DNA of 64,000 nt, taken from NCBI GenBank assembly GCA_002633005.1, contig NMRA01000199.1:324792-388791 (forward strand), in the 5' to 3' direction. This document shows positions 26,001 to 36,957 of the stretch, in pieces. The notes under the pieces were generated by a model, which was given only the letters and a program-made list of their open reading frames with translations, had not been told where the DNA came from and ran no database searches. This stretch comes from Phoronis australis (lineage: Eukaryota; Phoronida; Phoronidae). The position numbers and the translations under genes are program-made. Within the stretch, counting starts at the first letter, position 1; the number at the start of each line of letters is the position of its first letter.

Positions 26001-29000
26001 AAGTCACTTAAAAAACTCTTTAGAGATTTGAACTAGTCTTAAAACTCTCAAAGGCCGCAATAATTTCAACATAAATGTAATTTAATAACTAGTTATGCCA
26101 GCATTAGCTAGTACATAGTGTAATTAGTAACATAAGAATAATTATTACAATCATGTAATAAGCAATGTAATCATAAAACCCTTTAGGGTTATACTGTCAA
26201 TACAAGGGTCCTCATTGCTGTGATAGAGGGCGCTGAATACTTCTGTATGCAAAGGGTAATGTCAGCATAATTTACTAAAATCACGTCATAAGTAATATCA
26301 GTACAACCTATATTAGCCCTTTATAGTTATATAGTCTGACAATCCATCTTACGTGTAATTCCTAATGTGAAGAGAATACACTATATGTATATTACTTCTC
26401 ATAAGTTTATGTGTAATTCCTAATGTGAAGAGAATACACTATATGTATTCTCATATTAAGTTTACGTGTAATTCCTAATGTGAAGAGAATACACTATACA
26501 TATATTACTTCTCATAAGTTTATGTGTAATTCCTAATGTGAAGAGAATACACTATATGTATATTACTTCTCATAAGTTATGCTGACATCACTCGTCACAT
26601 GTAACAAGTAATAGCTGTATGTGAATATCTACAACACAATATATAGTAGGTTTTTATGTCCTGAAATGGGATTGTTTTTATGTCCGAAAACACCATGTTT
26701 GAGATAGACATGTTGAAGTTACTAGCATTGACCTGAGATATAAACAATAAAATCTGGATTGTGTTTTTGCAGTTTTATTACAAACTGCCAATCATTGCGG
26801 TTGTCTGTCAGACATTTAGTGATATAGAGGACAGTAATAATACCAATTAAATATAGTTAAAATACACTGTCATTAATTGTCAAGCTCCGGCCCGTAACAT
26901 TCCACTTAAATTTCAAAAACTCCAGGTTCATATCTGTCCAACAGTTGATCTTAGAAAAGTACTTTTCTCACCATTGTCACTTTAAAGTGCTTAAAACCAG
27001 CATTTACCTTGTTTTGACAATTGACTTAACTGCCACTATCATTAAACTTTCTATCATAGCACTGCATATCACAGTCGTGAATTCAATATTCCAAAAACAA
27101 GAAAGTAGAAGAAAAGCGAATTCAACTGAAAGTTTCTTAGCTCCATGGACATGAGTGTGACGTATGAACGTACCCAGCCCCAGGGTAACATGTCTACCAA
27201 GACAAGAGTTTCTAGAGCAAACACGTGTCATATCCGTGCCCCTGCAATGTCCCGCGGGAAAGTGAACGGGGACACAGCGTGGTAAATTACTAAGTTGTCA
27301 CAACCACCACAAAAGCAACACCTCATCACTCTTTATTGTACCATAAACCATAAGAAAACGAGCAGCAATTGCTGACAACTTTTCACANCCACAGTAACCC
27401 CCATATATACCTGTAACACCTCAGAGACACCACAGTAACCCCTATATATACCTGTAACACCTCAGAGACACCACAGTAACCCCTATATATACCTGTAACA
27501 CCTCAGAGACACCACAGTAACCCCTATATATACCTGTAACACCTCAGAGACACCACAGTAACCCCTATATATACCTGTAACACCTCAGAGACACCACAGT
27601 AACCCCTATATATACCTGTAACACCTCAGAGACACCACAGTAACCCCTATATATACCTGTAACACCTCAGAGACACCACAGTAACCCCTATATATACCTG
27701 TAACACCTCAGAGACACCACAGTAACCCCTATATATACCTGTAACACCTCAGAGACACCACAGTAACCCCTATATATACCTGTAACACCTCAGAGACACC
27801 ACAGTAACCCCTATATATACCTGTAACACCTCAGAGACACCACAGTAACCCCTATATATACCTGTAACACCTCAGAGACACCACAGTAACCCCTATATAT
27901 ACCTGTAACACCTCAGAGACACCACAGTAACCCCTATATATACCTGTAACACCTCAGAGACACCACAGTAACCCCTATATATACCTGTAACACCTCAGAG
28001 ACACCACAGTAACCCCTATATATACCTGTAAAACCCCAGAGACGCCACAGTAACCCCCATATATACCTGTAACACCTCAGAGACACCACAGTAACCCCTA
28101 TATATACCTGTAACACCCCAGAGACACCACAGTAACCCCCATATATACCTGTAACACCCCAGAGACACATCACCCAGCTGATGAATGTTGACTGTGACAG
28201 ATTGCTGGTCAAGACCGTCCACTGTGCAGTCAACCACGCAGGTGTTTTCATCCACTTGCACAAAACGTGCCAGGCCGATGGTCGGGGCTGCCTCGGTGCC
28301 ATCCCCAGAAATTTTGGCCACCGCAGCACCCAAATTCCTTGTAGCTGAAAGATTGCAATGTTCATACCATTTGCCAATGACAGGGTTAGACTATATTCAT
28401 TGTTTTCAAGAGTTGACAAGATCATCTTTCAAGCAAAGCATATCATGAGGCAGATGTATGCGCACGTAAGTAATTTCATTTAACAAACTCGCATTGGTCA
28501 CCTTCAAGAGTTTCATACAACACTAATCGCATTCTTTAAAGATTTACTTTTGTTTCCAAGTGGCAGCCTGTAGAAGATCATTGAAGTTTACAGCAAATAA
28601 AAGTCTAACTTAGAAGTTAAAATCAAACTAATCCCACGTGGATTCTCGAAATGTCCGACAAGTCACTTAAAAAACTCTTTAGAGATTTGAACTAGTCTTA
28701 AAACTTTCAAAGGCCGCAATAATTTCAACATAAATGTAAGAACTAGTTATGCGGGCGTTAGCTAGTACAGAGTGTAATTAGTAACATAAGAATAATTATT
28801 ACAATCATGTAATAAGCAATGTAAGTGTAAAACCTTTTAGGGTTATACTGTCAATACAAGGGTCCTCATTGCTGTGATAAAGGGCGCTGAATACTTCTGC
28901 ATGCAAAGGGTAGTGTCAGTATAATTTACTACAATGACGTCATAAGCAATATAAGTACAACCTATATTAGCCCTTTATAGTTATATAGTCTGACAATCCA

Positions 29001-31367
29001 TCTTACGTGTAATTCCTAATGTGAAGAGAATACATTACATGTACCGTATATTACTTCTCATAAGTTATGCTGACATTACTCGTCACATGTAACAAGTAAT
29101 AGCTGTATGTGAATATCTACAATATATGGTAGGTTGCTATGTCCTGAAACGGGATCGTTTTTATGTCCGAAAACACCATGTTTGAGATAGACATGTTGAA
29201 GTTACTAGCATTGACCTGAGATATAAACAATAAAATCTGGATTGTGTTTTAGTTGCAGTTTTATTACAAACTGCCAATCATTGCGGTTGTCTGTCAGACA
29301 TTTAGTGATATAGAGGACAGTAATATTACCAATTAAATATAGTTAAAATAAAACTGTCATTAATTGTCAAATGAGATTTAGCTCCGGCCCGTAACATTCG
29401 ACTTAAATTTCAAAAACTTCAAGTTCATATCTGCCCAACAGTTGACCTTAGAAAAGTACTTTTCTTACCAATGTCACTTTAAAGTGCTTAAAACCAGCAT
29501 GTACCTTGTTTTGACAATTGACTAAATTGTCAGCATCATTAAACTTTCTCTATCATAGCACTGCATATCACAGTCGTGAATTCAATATTCCAAAAACAAG
29601 AAAGTAGAAGAAAAGCGAATTCAACTGAAAGTTTCTTAGCTCCATGGACATGAGTGTGACGTAAGAACGTACCCAGCGCCAGCGTAACATGTCTACCAGG
29701 ACAAGAGTTTCTAGAGCAAACACGTGTCATATCCGTGCCCCTGCAATGTCCCGCAGGAAAGTGAACGGGGACACAGCGTGGTAAATTACTAAGTTGCCAC
29801 AACCACCACAAAAGCAACACCTCGTCACTCTTTATTGTACCATAAACCATGGGAAAACGAGCAGCAATTGCTGACAACTTTTCACACTAAACACAATGGA
29901 TGATGACTAGAGCTGTGATTGGTTGTATGTATAATCAGCAGAACTGTAAAGGACTCGCATGGTTTGTTTGGTTGCATAAAGCTTCAAAACTTATCCGCTG
30001 GATAATTTTGATTGTTGCATGACGTCAGGTCCATTGTTCAACAATAACAACGTGACGCATGATAATGCGACGTCATTGTTCCTATACGGCGTATAACTTT
30101 TATGCAACTGAGCCCAGGTTTTTACAATTGAAAAAATGGCTAAAAAACGCTCACAATTTGAACAGAGAAGGATGAAAAATGAGATTACCTAACGTTGAGC
30201 CAAGACCAGTAAGCACAGCCCTCATGCCAGTGGTTTCAATCAAATCTTTCACAGTTTCCGTGGACAGTGTTGTATTGACAACAACGCGTTCCTTGTCAAC
30301 ATCTATTTCCACATCAGTGATACCTGAAATTGATAATAAATGCCTTACAATACAGAGTCATGAAGCAGCCTTTTCATGCATAAATGAGAAAAAGTGTCTG
30401 ACAGTACTGTTGTTTGTTCAGATAGCTTATTCTTTGACAGTGTTTAGTGTATTGTCTTGAAAGCTTAAGCCATGAAAGCAAAATGCTGAACGTAAAAATC
30501 TATGTAGTTGCGCTGATTTCTCAAGTATCTTTGATTTGGCCAAAATCAAATTTAACCTTCTAAAACTAACATCAAATTAAAACATTTTCAGCATTTTCAA
30601 CAAACAAATAAAACATGCCACAAAGGGACACAGCACTAGATATCCAAAAATCATCAGATCTTATCTACTTCTGTGTACAAAGATTAACCATGAGCTTTGG
30701 CACAGCACTTATTGGAATCTGTTCAATCAGTTCTCTAAATTTCCAGAAATGCTCTTTATGCCTAAAAATGTCACACGGTTGTTTACTTATAATAGGACAG
30801 CCACTTTTAGGAAAATGTTTTTTATGTTTTGAAACAGCATTTCTCTAAAAACAAAACAGCAAACAACTTTGTCATGTAGCTACTTCTTAATGCGAAGAAA
30901 TTGTCTATTAAAGTGCTTATTAAAAGCAATATCCCAAATCTTCAGCATTTATGGTATCTTTGTTGTTCGAATGTAGGTGAAAAACTTTCAAGTTTACCTC
31001 GACAATAAATTATAAAATAATATTTAGAGAAATTTTGGGAAAACAGGTCCCATGTACAGAATAAAATTCAAATGTGCCAAACTGCTAAAAGTGTTGAAAA
31101 TTAAAAAATCTGAAAACAGCCACTTTAGCATTTGTCAGATGTTGAAATCAACAGAAGTTGTCAAAAACTCTGGCACACAAAAAAATGTTGAAGGCAGTGA
31201 TTCCTTTAGCTATGCATTTTCAAAAAAATCAAACAGTAAGGTTCACCATCATTTTTAATACATGTTTTAGGAGCAGAGGTTAAATGTGGCTCACCTTGGA
31301 CTCCCCCAAGAGCAGATCTCACAGCCTTGGCACAGCCATCACACGTCATCTGAACTGCAAACTCAAT
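22847..31367 (-). CDS. CCS: CCS, copper chaperone for Cu/Zn superoxide dismutase (first exon not found)
   Basis: CCS delivers Cu(I) to SOD1 in the cytosol and catalyses its disulfide formation. Exons in transcript order are 31295-31367, 30189-30323, one 196-base exon present twice (28149-28344 and 25490-25685), 24520-24568, 23297-23424 and 22847-23018. Phases match when only one copy of the 196-base exon is used, giving 250 residues after the missing start. Domain I shows the copper motif MTCDGC. Domain II is SOD-like (NLGAAVA, DGL, HQLGD, GCYSCGD, KVWDIIGRS, LACGIIARSAG). Domain III shows the CxC motif in LCACDGITIWDE. Compared with human CCS, the zinc loop and electrostatic loop of domain II are much shorter. 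The first exon (start codon plus about 5-15 residues, phase 0) could not be located between 31368 and 33000. Identity is very secure. Confidence 0.95.
23297..23424 (-). CDS. CCS: CCS exon: domain II beta strands
   Basis: This exon is 128 bases, from TTGCAG|CCG to AGAAG|GTAGGA. It encodes PIGELTTTKVDSKGRLEF, then KVWDIIGRSMVLHAANR. A histidine (VLH) sits where SOD1 has its fourth copper ligand. The residues that follow run directly into LACG, with no electrostatic loop. Confidence 0.93.
24520..24568 (-). CDS. CCS: CCS small exon: shortened zinc-loop region
   Basis: A 49-base exon lies between CTTCCAG and GTGGGT. Its first base completes a Ser codon with the upstream exon, giving GCYSCGDVYNG. 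This matches human CNSCGNHFNP in position but lacks its histidine. It ends GSDSKK and replaces the much longer zinc loop of SOD1 and human CCS. Confidence 0.9.
25041..25508. repeat. 41-bp minisatellite A overlapping the CCS splice donor
   Basis: About eleven units of period 41 run from 25041 into the exon end; a few units are shortened. In gene orientation each unit reads GTGTCTCTGGGGTGTTACAG (identical to the last 20 bases of the CCS exon), then GTATATATG and a short T/G-rich spacer. Each unit therefore repeats the exon-intron junction, including the 5' splice site CAG|GTATAT. The units differ from one another by substitutions, unlike the nearly uniform array B. Confidence 0.95.
25490..25685 (-). 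CDS. CCS: CCS exon copy A: first part of SOD-like domain II
   Basis: This exon is 196 bases, from TTTCAG|CTACAAGG to TTACAG|GTATAT. It encodes NLGAAVAKISGDGTEAAPT, then FVQVDENTCVVDCTVDGL and HQLGDVSLGCY. It differs from copy B by one synonymous base (Cys codon TGT here, TGC in B). Because 196 is not divisible by three, including both copies in one mRNA would shift the frame. Confidence 0.9.
26352..26577. repeat. 58-bp tandem repeat present only in block copy A
   Basis: About four copies of a unit starting TTAYGTGTAATTCCTAATG and ending CTTCTCATAAGT lie in the intron of copy A; one unit is internally shortened. The matching place in copy B (about 29002-29062) has a single unit. This is a clear length polymorphism between the two copies. 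Confidence 0.85.
27387..27387. other. Single-base N joining the two CCS block copies
   Basis: One N separates copy A, which stops in the intron, from copy B, which starts inside a minisatellite unit. It looks like an assembler join rather than a sequenced ambiguous base. Confidence 0.85.
27388..28167. repeat. 41-bp minisatellite B overlapping the CCS splice donor
   Basis: Eighteen full 41-bp units lie between 27410 and 28148 with almost no length change. Most are identical to one another (CTCAG variant rather than the CCCAG common in array A). Each unit again contains the last 20 bases of the exon and the CAG|GTATAT donor. The array is cut at its left end by the N at 27387, so its true length is unknown. 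Confidence 0.95.
28149..28344 (-). CDS. CCS: CCS exon copy B: first part of SOD-like domain II
   Basis: The exon encodes the same protein segment, with the same splice borders, as copy A at 25490-25685. It is directly downstream (in transcript order) of the well-matched exon 30189-30323. If the duplication is false, this and copy A are alleles of one exon. Confidence 0.9.
30010..30108. mobile_element. Dispersed repeat with two CRE-like sites (copy 1)
   Basis: The stretch around GATTGTTGCATGACGTCAGG through GATAATGCGACGTCATTG and CTATACGGCGTAT recurs in reverse orientation at 52019-52105. The right end ATGCAACTGAGCCC is the complement of the outer end of copy 2. This suggests an inverted-end, non-autonomous element. 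It lies in a CCS intron, upstream of the exon at 28149-28344. Confidence 0.65.
30189..30323 (-). CDS. CCS: CCS exon: end of domain I and linker
   Basis: This exon is 135 bases, from ATTTCAG|GTATC to CGTTAG|GTAATC, with phase 1 at both sides. It encodes GITDVEIDVDKERVVVNTT, then the segment ending MRAVLTGLGSTL. It follows the Atx1-like fold of human CCS (VQSVEVHLEDQMVLVHTT, QAVLKGMGS). Confidence 0.93.
31295..31367 (-). CDS. CCS: CCS exon: copper-binding loop of domain I
   Basis: This exon is 73 bases, from ATTGCAG|ATTGAG to CCAAG|GTGAGC. It encodes IEFAVQMTCDGCAKAVRSAL, which contains the MxCxxC copper motif and is nearly identical in layout to human LEFAVQMTCQSC. It starts in phase 0, so one more upstream exon with the initiator is required. 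Confidence 0.93.
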
Positions 31368-31454
31368 CTGCAATAAATATCCCCAGCTAAGTGCCAAGAT
31401 GACTAAATTGGATTGTCAGTGTCTTAATAAGTTGAAAATTTTGAGCCCGATTGG

Positions 31455-31566
31455 AAAAACAGAATGGTTAGTCCATCACCTGGCATGCCATTGATCAAGT
31501 CTCATTTTACAAAAACAGAATGGTTAGTCCATCACCTGGCATGCCATTGATCAAGTTTCATTTTAC
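31455..31566. repeat. 56-bp perfect-type tandem duplication
   Basis: Two adjacent 56-bp units beginning AAAAACAGAATGGTTAGTCC and ending CATTTTAC differ by a single base (AAGTCTC against AAGTTTC). This is a recent local duplication upstream of the CCS copper-loop exon. Confidence 0.9.
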
Positions 31567-34500
31567 AAACAAGTTTAAATAATGATTACTCAACTATGTG
31601 TGTTATTAAAATATTTTATTAGTTACATGAACCACGTGACCCAGGACTACAATGGCTTGGAAGTGAAGTAGGACACTTAATATAGTAAATTGCCAAGATC
31701 ATCCGACCCGGAAAATGAACTAACAACTCCAATAAAACTAGCAAGCATGCTTATCATTCGTCTAACATATCAGACAATTGCCCGTTAGCAAGTGGCAAAC
31801 GAAGTCTCATGTGATTCACCAGAAGCACTTAGACTACAACATTTCCTATTTTCCTACAGAACAGGCATGTCACCAAGAAGGTGAGCACCAGATTAACTCG
31901 CACACAGGTCATCGACTGCCCTTGATATCTTTACCACAAAAAGACAAGTGAACACAAGGTTGTCCCTGAAGACCTCAGGACGTCATACCACCTGCCCCGC
32001 GCTATGTTAAAAATGGCCATTTTCTGATTTTGAGTGCTGAACGAGGGACTGCTTGAAGAAAATGTTTGATAATGGGAGTAATTCTTCAACTTCGAGTTGA
32101 AAGAAATTAAATACATCGACACCCTCCATGTGGAACAGGTAGTTATAACATTACTTAAATGTGAGGCATGATTCGTCGAAAAGCTTCCGACATATGAAGT
32201 TCCTATAGGAGCTACACCATCTCTAGTCTGCTAGATACGGTGGTCACTTAACAGTTTCCTACTAATCCTTGCAGCATTTAACAGTAGCGAGGACAACATA
32301 CGTCACCAAATCGCTTCGCGTATCTGTCACCATGTAAAATTTGCACATTACAATCGGCAAAAAATCACTCAAAAATGCAATAAATTTGAATAAAATTACT
32401 TCAAAGTATGAAATAAGACGTTATTTTACTGAAATGTGTTTAATAATACTTTGCACGAGTTCTTTGCAGCAACGTGACCGACATTTCAAAGCAAAATGGC
32501 CGCTGGTAAAAACAACTGGTATTTGGTTTTCAACTCAGGAGAAGACTAAACTCTCAAATTTTGGAGTGAAACTTGTAGAGGAAACCCTTGCGCACGTTAT
32601 TACGTAAGTATTTTTCACTTTCGTTGACTTAACAGTTGAAAAAGTTGCCAGTTCCCGCGACCTTCAACTTCGACCTGAATTAATTGGTACATTTCCTAAT
32701 TTGCGCACATAATGAATCCTAATGCGCACTAAAGGGCTCATCAATGAACTATTTCAAACACTTGTTGCCAATGGGCCCTTCGTCGATTTCTGACAATCGG
32801 GCAAATTTCTGACTCACTTTGTAGTTCCGGATACTGCCACTAGGGTGCTCCTTCGAATCGCGGCGAATTTTTGGTTCCCAAACTAAAGCATTTCAACTTT
32901 TCCTGTTGAAAAGTTAATGTACAAGAGACCCAAAAAGTAAGTTCTCGTTGTGAGAACAATGATTCTCTCATTTAAGGTTCTGTTTTCCTATTTTTGCCTC
33001 ACATTTTTGTAGGTCAGGCCATTAAGACCTGACTTGTTGCCAGACAGGACCACCCATACTGGCCAAGACAGTTTAGCCAGCATATGTCAAGATAGAAAAT
33101 GAAAACATTTTAATTTTAGAGTAAACAAATTTTACAACTGTGTATTTCTGGACAGTGCTGTGTTTTCAACCAAAACTTTATGTTTACTACCATGAAAAAC
33201 TATACATGCTATCAATATTTTTTTCTACCATGAATATAGTTTTTACAAAACAATTCAGAAGTTCGTCTAGATTGTTATATATCTCAGCCTGGCCTATATC
33301 TTTCAGGTAACCTTTATTGGAAATTTTTTGGACCAAACCAGTTGTTATTTTCTTCATCATTTTTTCTTATAATTTCATTCCTTTTTGTCAGTTTACTAAA
33401 AAAATATCATCATGTCTCGCATTTCTGTCTCATCAGACTCTGCCTTTAGCTCTTGGTCCAGATCCTTCTTCTTTCCTGCTTCTACCGATTCTACTTGTAG
33501 TCAGCAAGTGAGTTTGGCTCAATACCCACTACGATGAAGATGAGGCTGTGCGCACCTTTCGGGTGATGGACGATTTTGGTCAAGAGGACATCGAAGTGCT
33601 GGAGTGCTCTGTATTGTGTATAGGTATTCCACTGACTTAACAGCCCCCTTCCTTGAGGATGATACAACTCTGGACTTAGTGAAAAGGTTTGACCTTCCTT
33701 CCTTGAGGATGGCTTGAGAACTTTATTTATCTGCCCATCATACATACCTTTATGTGTTCATATCAGGACAACTTTGGAAATAAATATTGCAGTTGTCGTT
33801 TGCATAGCATGAACTTTCCTGCATGGCTCAAGACAATTAAGGTCTACATTTTGTTACATTGTTGTGGAAAGTATGTTTAATTTGTATTTACTGTATGAAG
33901 CTTGTATTAAAATTTCTGTTTATCATACTTTTCATCAATACATATTTGAAATGATGTTGTTTATCTTTAATTTTTTAAAGTAATGCATTTTGAGTCAGTC
34001 GCAAACTGCATGTCAACAAAAAATTCAACAAAAAAGTCACAAAATAATATCAATAATTTGCCCAACCAATAATCAGATTTCAACTTCCCTGATGAAAAAT
34101 CTTGAAATGATACTAGCTTATTTTTTTCTTGAGTAATTGTTATTTTATGGTTTATGCCAATTCAAAACGACAAAATTGTACGCACTGACTTTTCTTCGTC
34201 GGCTTTGTTGGCTCTAAGGTCAATATCTTCGCACAGGAATGTCCAATCGGAATGTTCTTTTTTGCAAATTATTCATCATAAAATTTTCTTTGAAATGATG
34301 TATAACATGTCTGTCTAGGTTACGTAGATTTGTAACCATAATATTTCAAACTCACAAATTTGATTTGACAGAATTTTTACCAAAAAATTTGACACAAAAA
34401 CACCATTTTCTCCGGAACCGTAAGTCCGATTTAAAAAATTTCTGCAGTTCTTTTAGTCTCGTAGAGAGCTTTCTCGTGTTGTATATTACATGCACATTTT

Positions 34501-36154
34501 CAAAAAGTTTTGAAAAATGCTGTTCTCACTATCAACAGTCTCAATGCCAATGCAGCCAATGGCAATGGCAATGCTGGCTGACTCGATTCCTAGGCTAGAG
34601 CCGTGACCAGTGGAAGCACTTGGTTCACGGAATATATGACCGATACATCAGAATACAATTCATTTTTCAACTATTGTAACGTAATGTTGTTGACGCAGTC
34701 GATGGCACTTTCATGAGGCGAAGTTTACAGAACAGTACTCACTTTCATGGGCGCAGCCATTTTCGCATGTTTTCATGACGTACTGGAAAAAGTTGTTCCG
34801 GTCACGTGATACGGTGGTACCCGCCAACATGTTCAAAGTTTCGATATTTTGAATTTCAGTTGTGGTAAGTTTTGAGGTGAAAAAGGCCACTATCGTTGCA
34901 CAGTATTGATGATGTTTGATAAAATGCAATCTTATATACACTTGGAATACTTAAGCAAGAGTGTTGTCTTATTTTATCAGGAATTCGGCGTCATAGATTT
35001 TTGCTTTTTGTCCTTGCCATGCCTTCTCCGACCGCCTTGCGCTGGGCGACGGCTAACCATTCCCTGTAGCCTACTATTACATGTAAATAACTACTTACTG
35101 ACGTTTAGTGTCGTCATATTGCAAACAAGTACCTTCAACTTTGTACCAAGACTAAGCATGCCTTAGTTAGTCAGCTGTTGTATGTATAGCTAGCTAGCAG
35201 TGTAAGCCTGTGCACAGGCGTCCTCTTCTGTTCTGATCGTCCCCAATAGGCAATACACTATATATTACTACAAGCAGGGAGGACAACGTTTTTTAATTTT
35301 TTTTTATAATACCCATGTGTCATACATTTTTGAAAAGCCCTTGGTGTGAGAAATGACATGGTGCAAAAATCAGAAAAATTGGATGAGCGGTTGATGAGAA
35401 AATGGCCATTGAAACGGGACTTGATACACAGGTTCTCGTGCAGCTTAGCTCTACTCATATGAAAGCTTGAGTACACGCTTGAGATGACGACCAACAAACG
35501 CAGACGTCCTGCGTGCAGCAGAGCCACACGAAGAGAGCCCTCTCGATTCCCCAGTCACGTGACAAAACTAGAACTTAAAACATCCGGCCACTGACGGAAA
35601 CCCACGGACGAACACGAACACACAAGACAACACGAAAGACGAGACCACACAAACCAACATTCACAACAATGCGTATAACGTAAAATATCTGCCTTTTTAC
35701 CTAATTTCGTAAGAAATAAAAGAATTTACATGTGCTGCATATAAAAAGATTCGTCTCATTGAGACAAACAAGGTGGTGTGTATTACATAAATTTTGGATC
35801 GATTTCTACAGAGATATTGCTGTTTAAGTGTGTTGTTATAGCCTATAGAACAGGCTCATCATGGATTACACAGCTTAAAAGGTAAAGAGCAAAGACATCA
35901 CATCAGCTCAGAAATAAATTCATCTGAGCTTTTTTCAAATGTTCTGTCCGCGCATTTTATTATATTTCCAAGTAAAAAAGTCGTCATGTTTAAAGCGGCT
36001 GTGGAGAGCACCGAATCTGTAGTGTGTGGTAGAAGGTTTTCAACAAAGTATGCATTACATTGGCGAATTATGCACCTACGTATTTATCGTTCATTGCACA
36101 ATGCGGTCATTCCCTTACGGCATGCTTGTGATGGATGTACTTGAAAATCGCAGG

Positions 36155-36240
36155 TGCGCGCACCCAGCTTAAAAATAGGGGGGCTCGAATTTTTTGAGAA
36201 TGTGGACCTTTTACTAAAAGGAAAAGAAAAAAACCGGGTA
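36155..36240. mobile_element. Fragment of a TGCGCGCACCCA-ended MITE
   Basis: The fragment starts TGCGCGCACCCAG and continues with GGGGGGCTCGAATTT and GGACCTTTTACTAAAA. These landmarks also occur in the complete copy at 54321-54548. The far end is missing. Confidence 0.6.
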
Positions 36241-36416
36241 TGTTCAGAATGTGCCTACATTTTGAGAACCAGTTTGATGCTGTTATTTAGTGGAGAAAAT
36301 TGGTTCGTGAAATCCAAGAACTATGTACCGTCCACGTTGCTCTTGTTGTATATTAGTAAGTAAAATCTCCAGCAATAGGAAAGAGCATGCCACTTCACTG
36401 TTAACACTTTTTTCAG

Positions 36417-36481
36417 GTAGTGCTGGCTATCAGTCATGCCCAAGCAGAAGAAAGTGGTGCAGACAATTTACCTCGGATCTG
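36417..36481 (+). other. Possible 5' non-coding exon of the PHF7-like gene
   Basis: A good acceptor (TTTTTTCAG) and a good donor (CTG|GTAAGA) bracket 65 bases containing ATGCCCAAGCAG. Spliced to the next exon, this ATG gives a 36-codon frame that stops exactly at the end of that exon (TAG, 37031-37033). It is in a different frame from the main protein, so it would be an upstream ORF rather than the start. Transcript evidence is needed. Confidence 0.35.
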
Positions 36482-36690
36482 GTAAGATGTCTTTGCGAAA
36501 ATAACTTGGTCTCAGTAATTGCAGCACGTTTTCATAGCAGCTAAGTTTTACATCAAAATTGTTCGATTAATGTGTGATGCTTGTAACTTTGTTTAATAAT
36601 TTGCATCTGAACATAACACTACGATTTTTTAGCGATGTTCATATCCACAGTGTACTACTATGCAATTTCTCTGTATTATAGCTAATCAGA

Positions 36691-36815
36691 CGTGTGTGTA
36701 TTTAGGACTACTGTGCCACGTGTGTGTGTATTTAGGCCTGTACTGTGCCACCTGTGTGCGTATTTAGGCCAGTACTGTGCCACATGTGTGTATATTTAGG
36801 CCTGTACTCTGTATG
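36691..36815. repeat. Four-copy minisatellite, about 31-33 bp
   Basis: Four imperfect copies of a unit containing TGTGTGTATTTAGG, then CCTGTACTGTGCCAC, lie in the intron before the first coding exon of the PHF7-like gene. Confidence 0.8.
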
Positions 36816-36957
36816 TTGATGTGAAGCTCCATTTGAATTTAGGCACCTAGCCCACATGTAAAATATTTGAGAAAAAACAAAGAATCATAACATGTGAGTG
36901 AATACTGAGTTAGCCATTACACAACAGGTGGAGCTTCACTAACTGAAATTTTGTAGA

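Larger units (their letters stand above)
25041..27386. repeat. Duplicated CCS block, copy A
   Basis: This segment (minisatellite, 196-base exon, upstream intron) recurs at 27388-29886 with only scattered differences outside the arrays. It ends with the bases CTTTTCACA immediately before a single N. Copy B carries the same bases at 29886 and then continues into unique intron. The pattern is that of one contig end overlapping another. Confidence 0.93.
27388..29886. repeat. Duplicated CCS block, copy B
   Basis: This is the second copy of the block described at 25041-27386. It starts within the minisatellite and runs through the 196-base exon and upstream intron to 29886, where the sequence becomes unique. 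Differences from copy A include single substitutions, small indels, the 58-bp unit number (one here, four there) and the minisatellite unit number. Confidence 0.93.
31368..36416. other. Divergent region between CCS and the PHF7-like gene
   Basis: CCS (-) and the PHF7-like gene (+) are transcribed away from each other, so promoters for both should lie here, together with the missing CCS first exon. A 56-bp direct duplication occupies 31455-31566, and a MITE-like fragment occupies 36155-36240. No TATA-type promoter or convincing first exon could be singled out, and the short open frames are not supported. Confidence 0.45.

Noticed and set aside
32341-32607. Plus-strand 88-codon frame with a downstream GTAAGT
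   Set aside because: No recognised similarity and no phase-compatible next exon; it overlaps the expected CCS promoter side.
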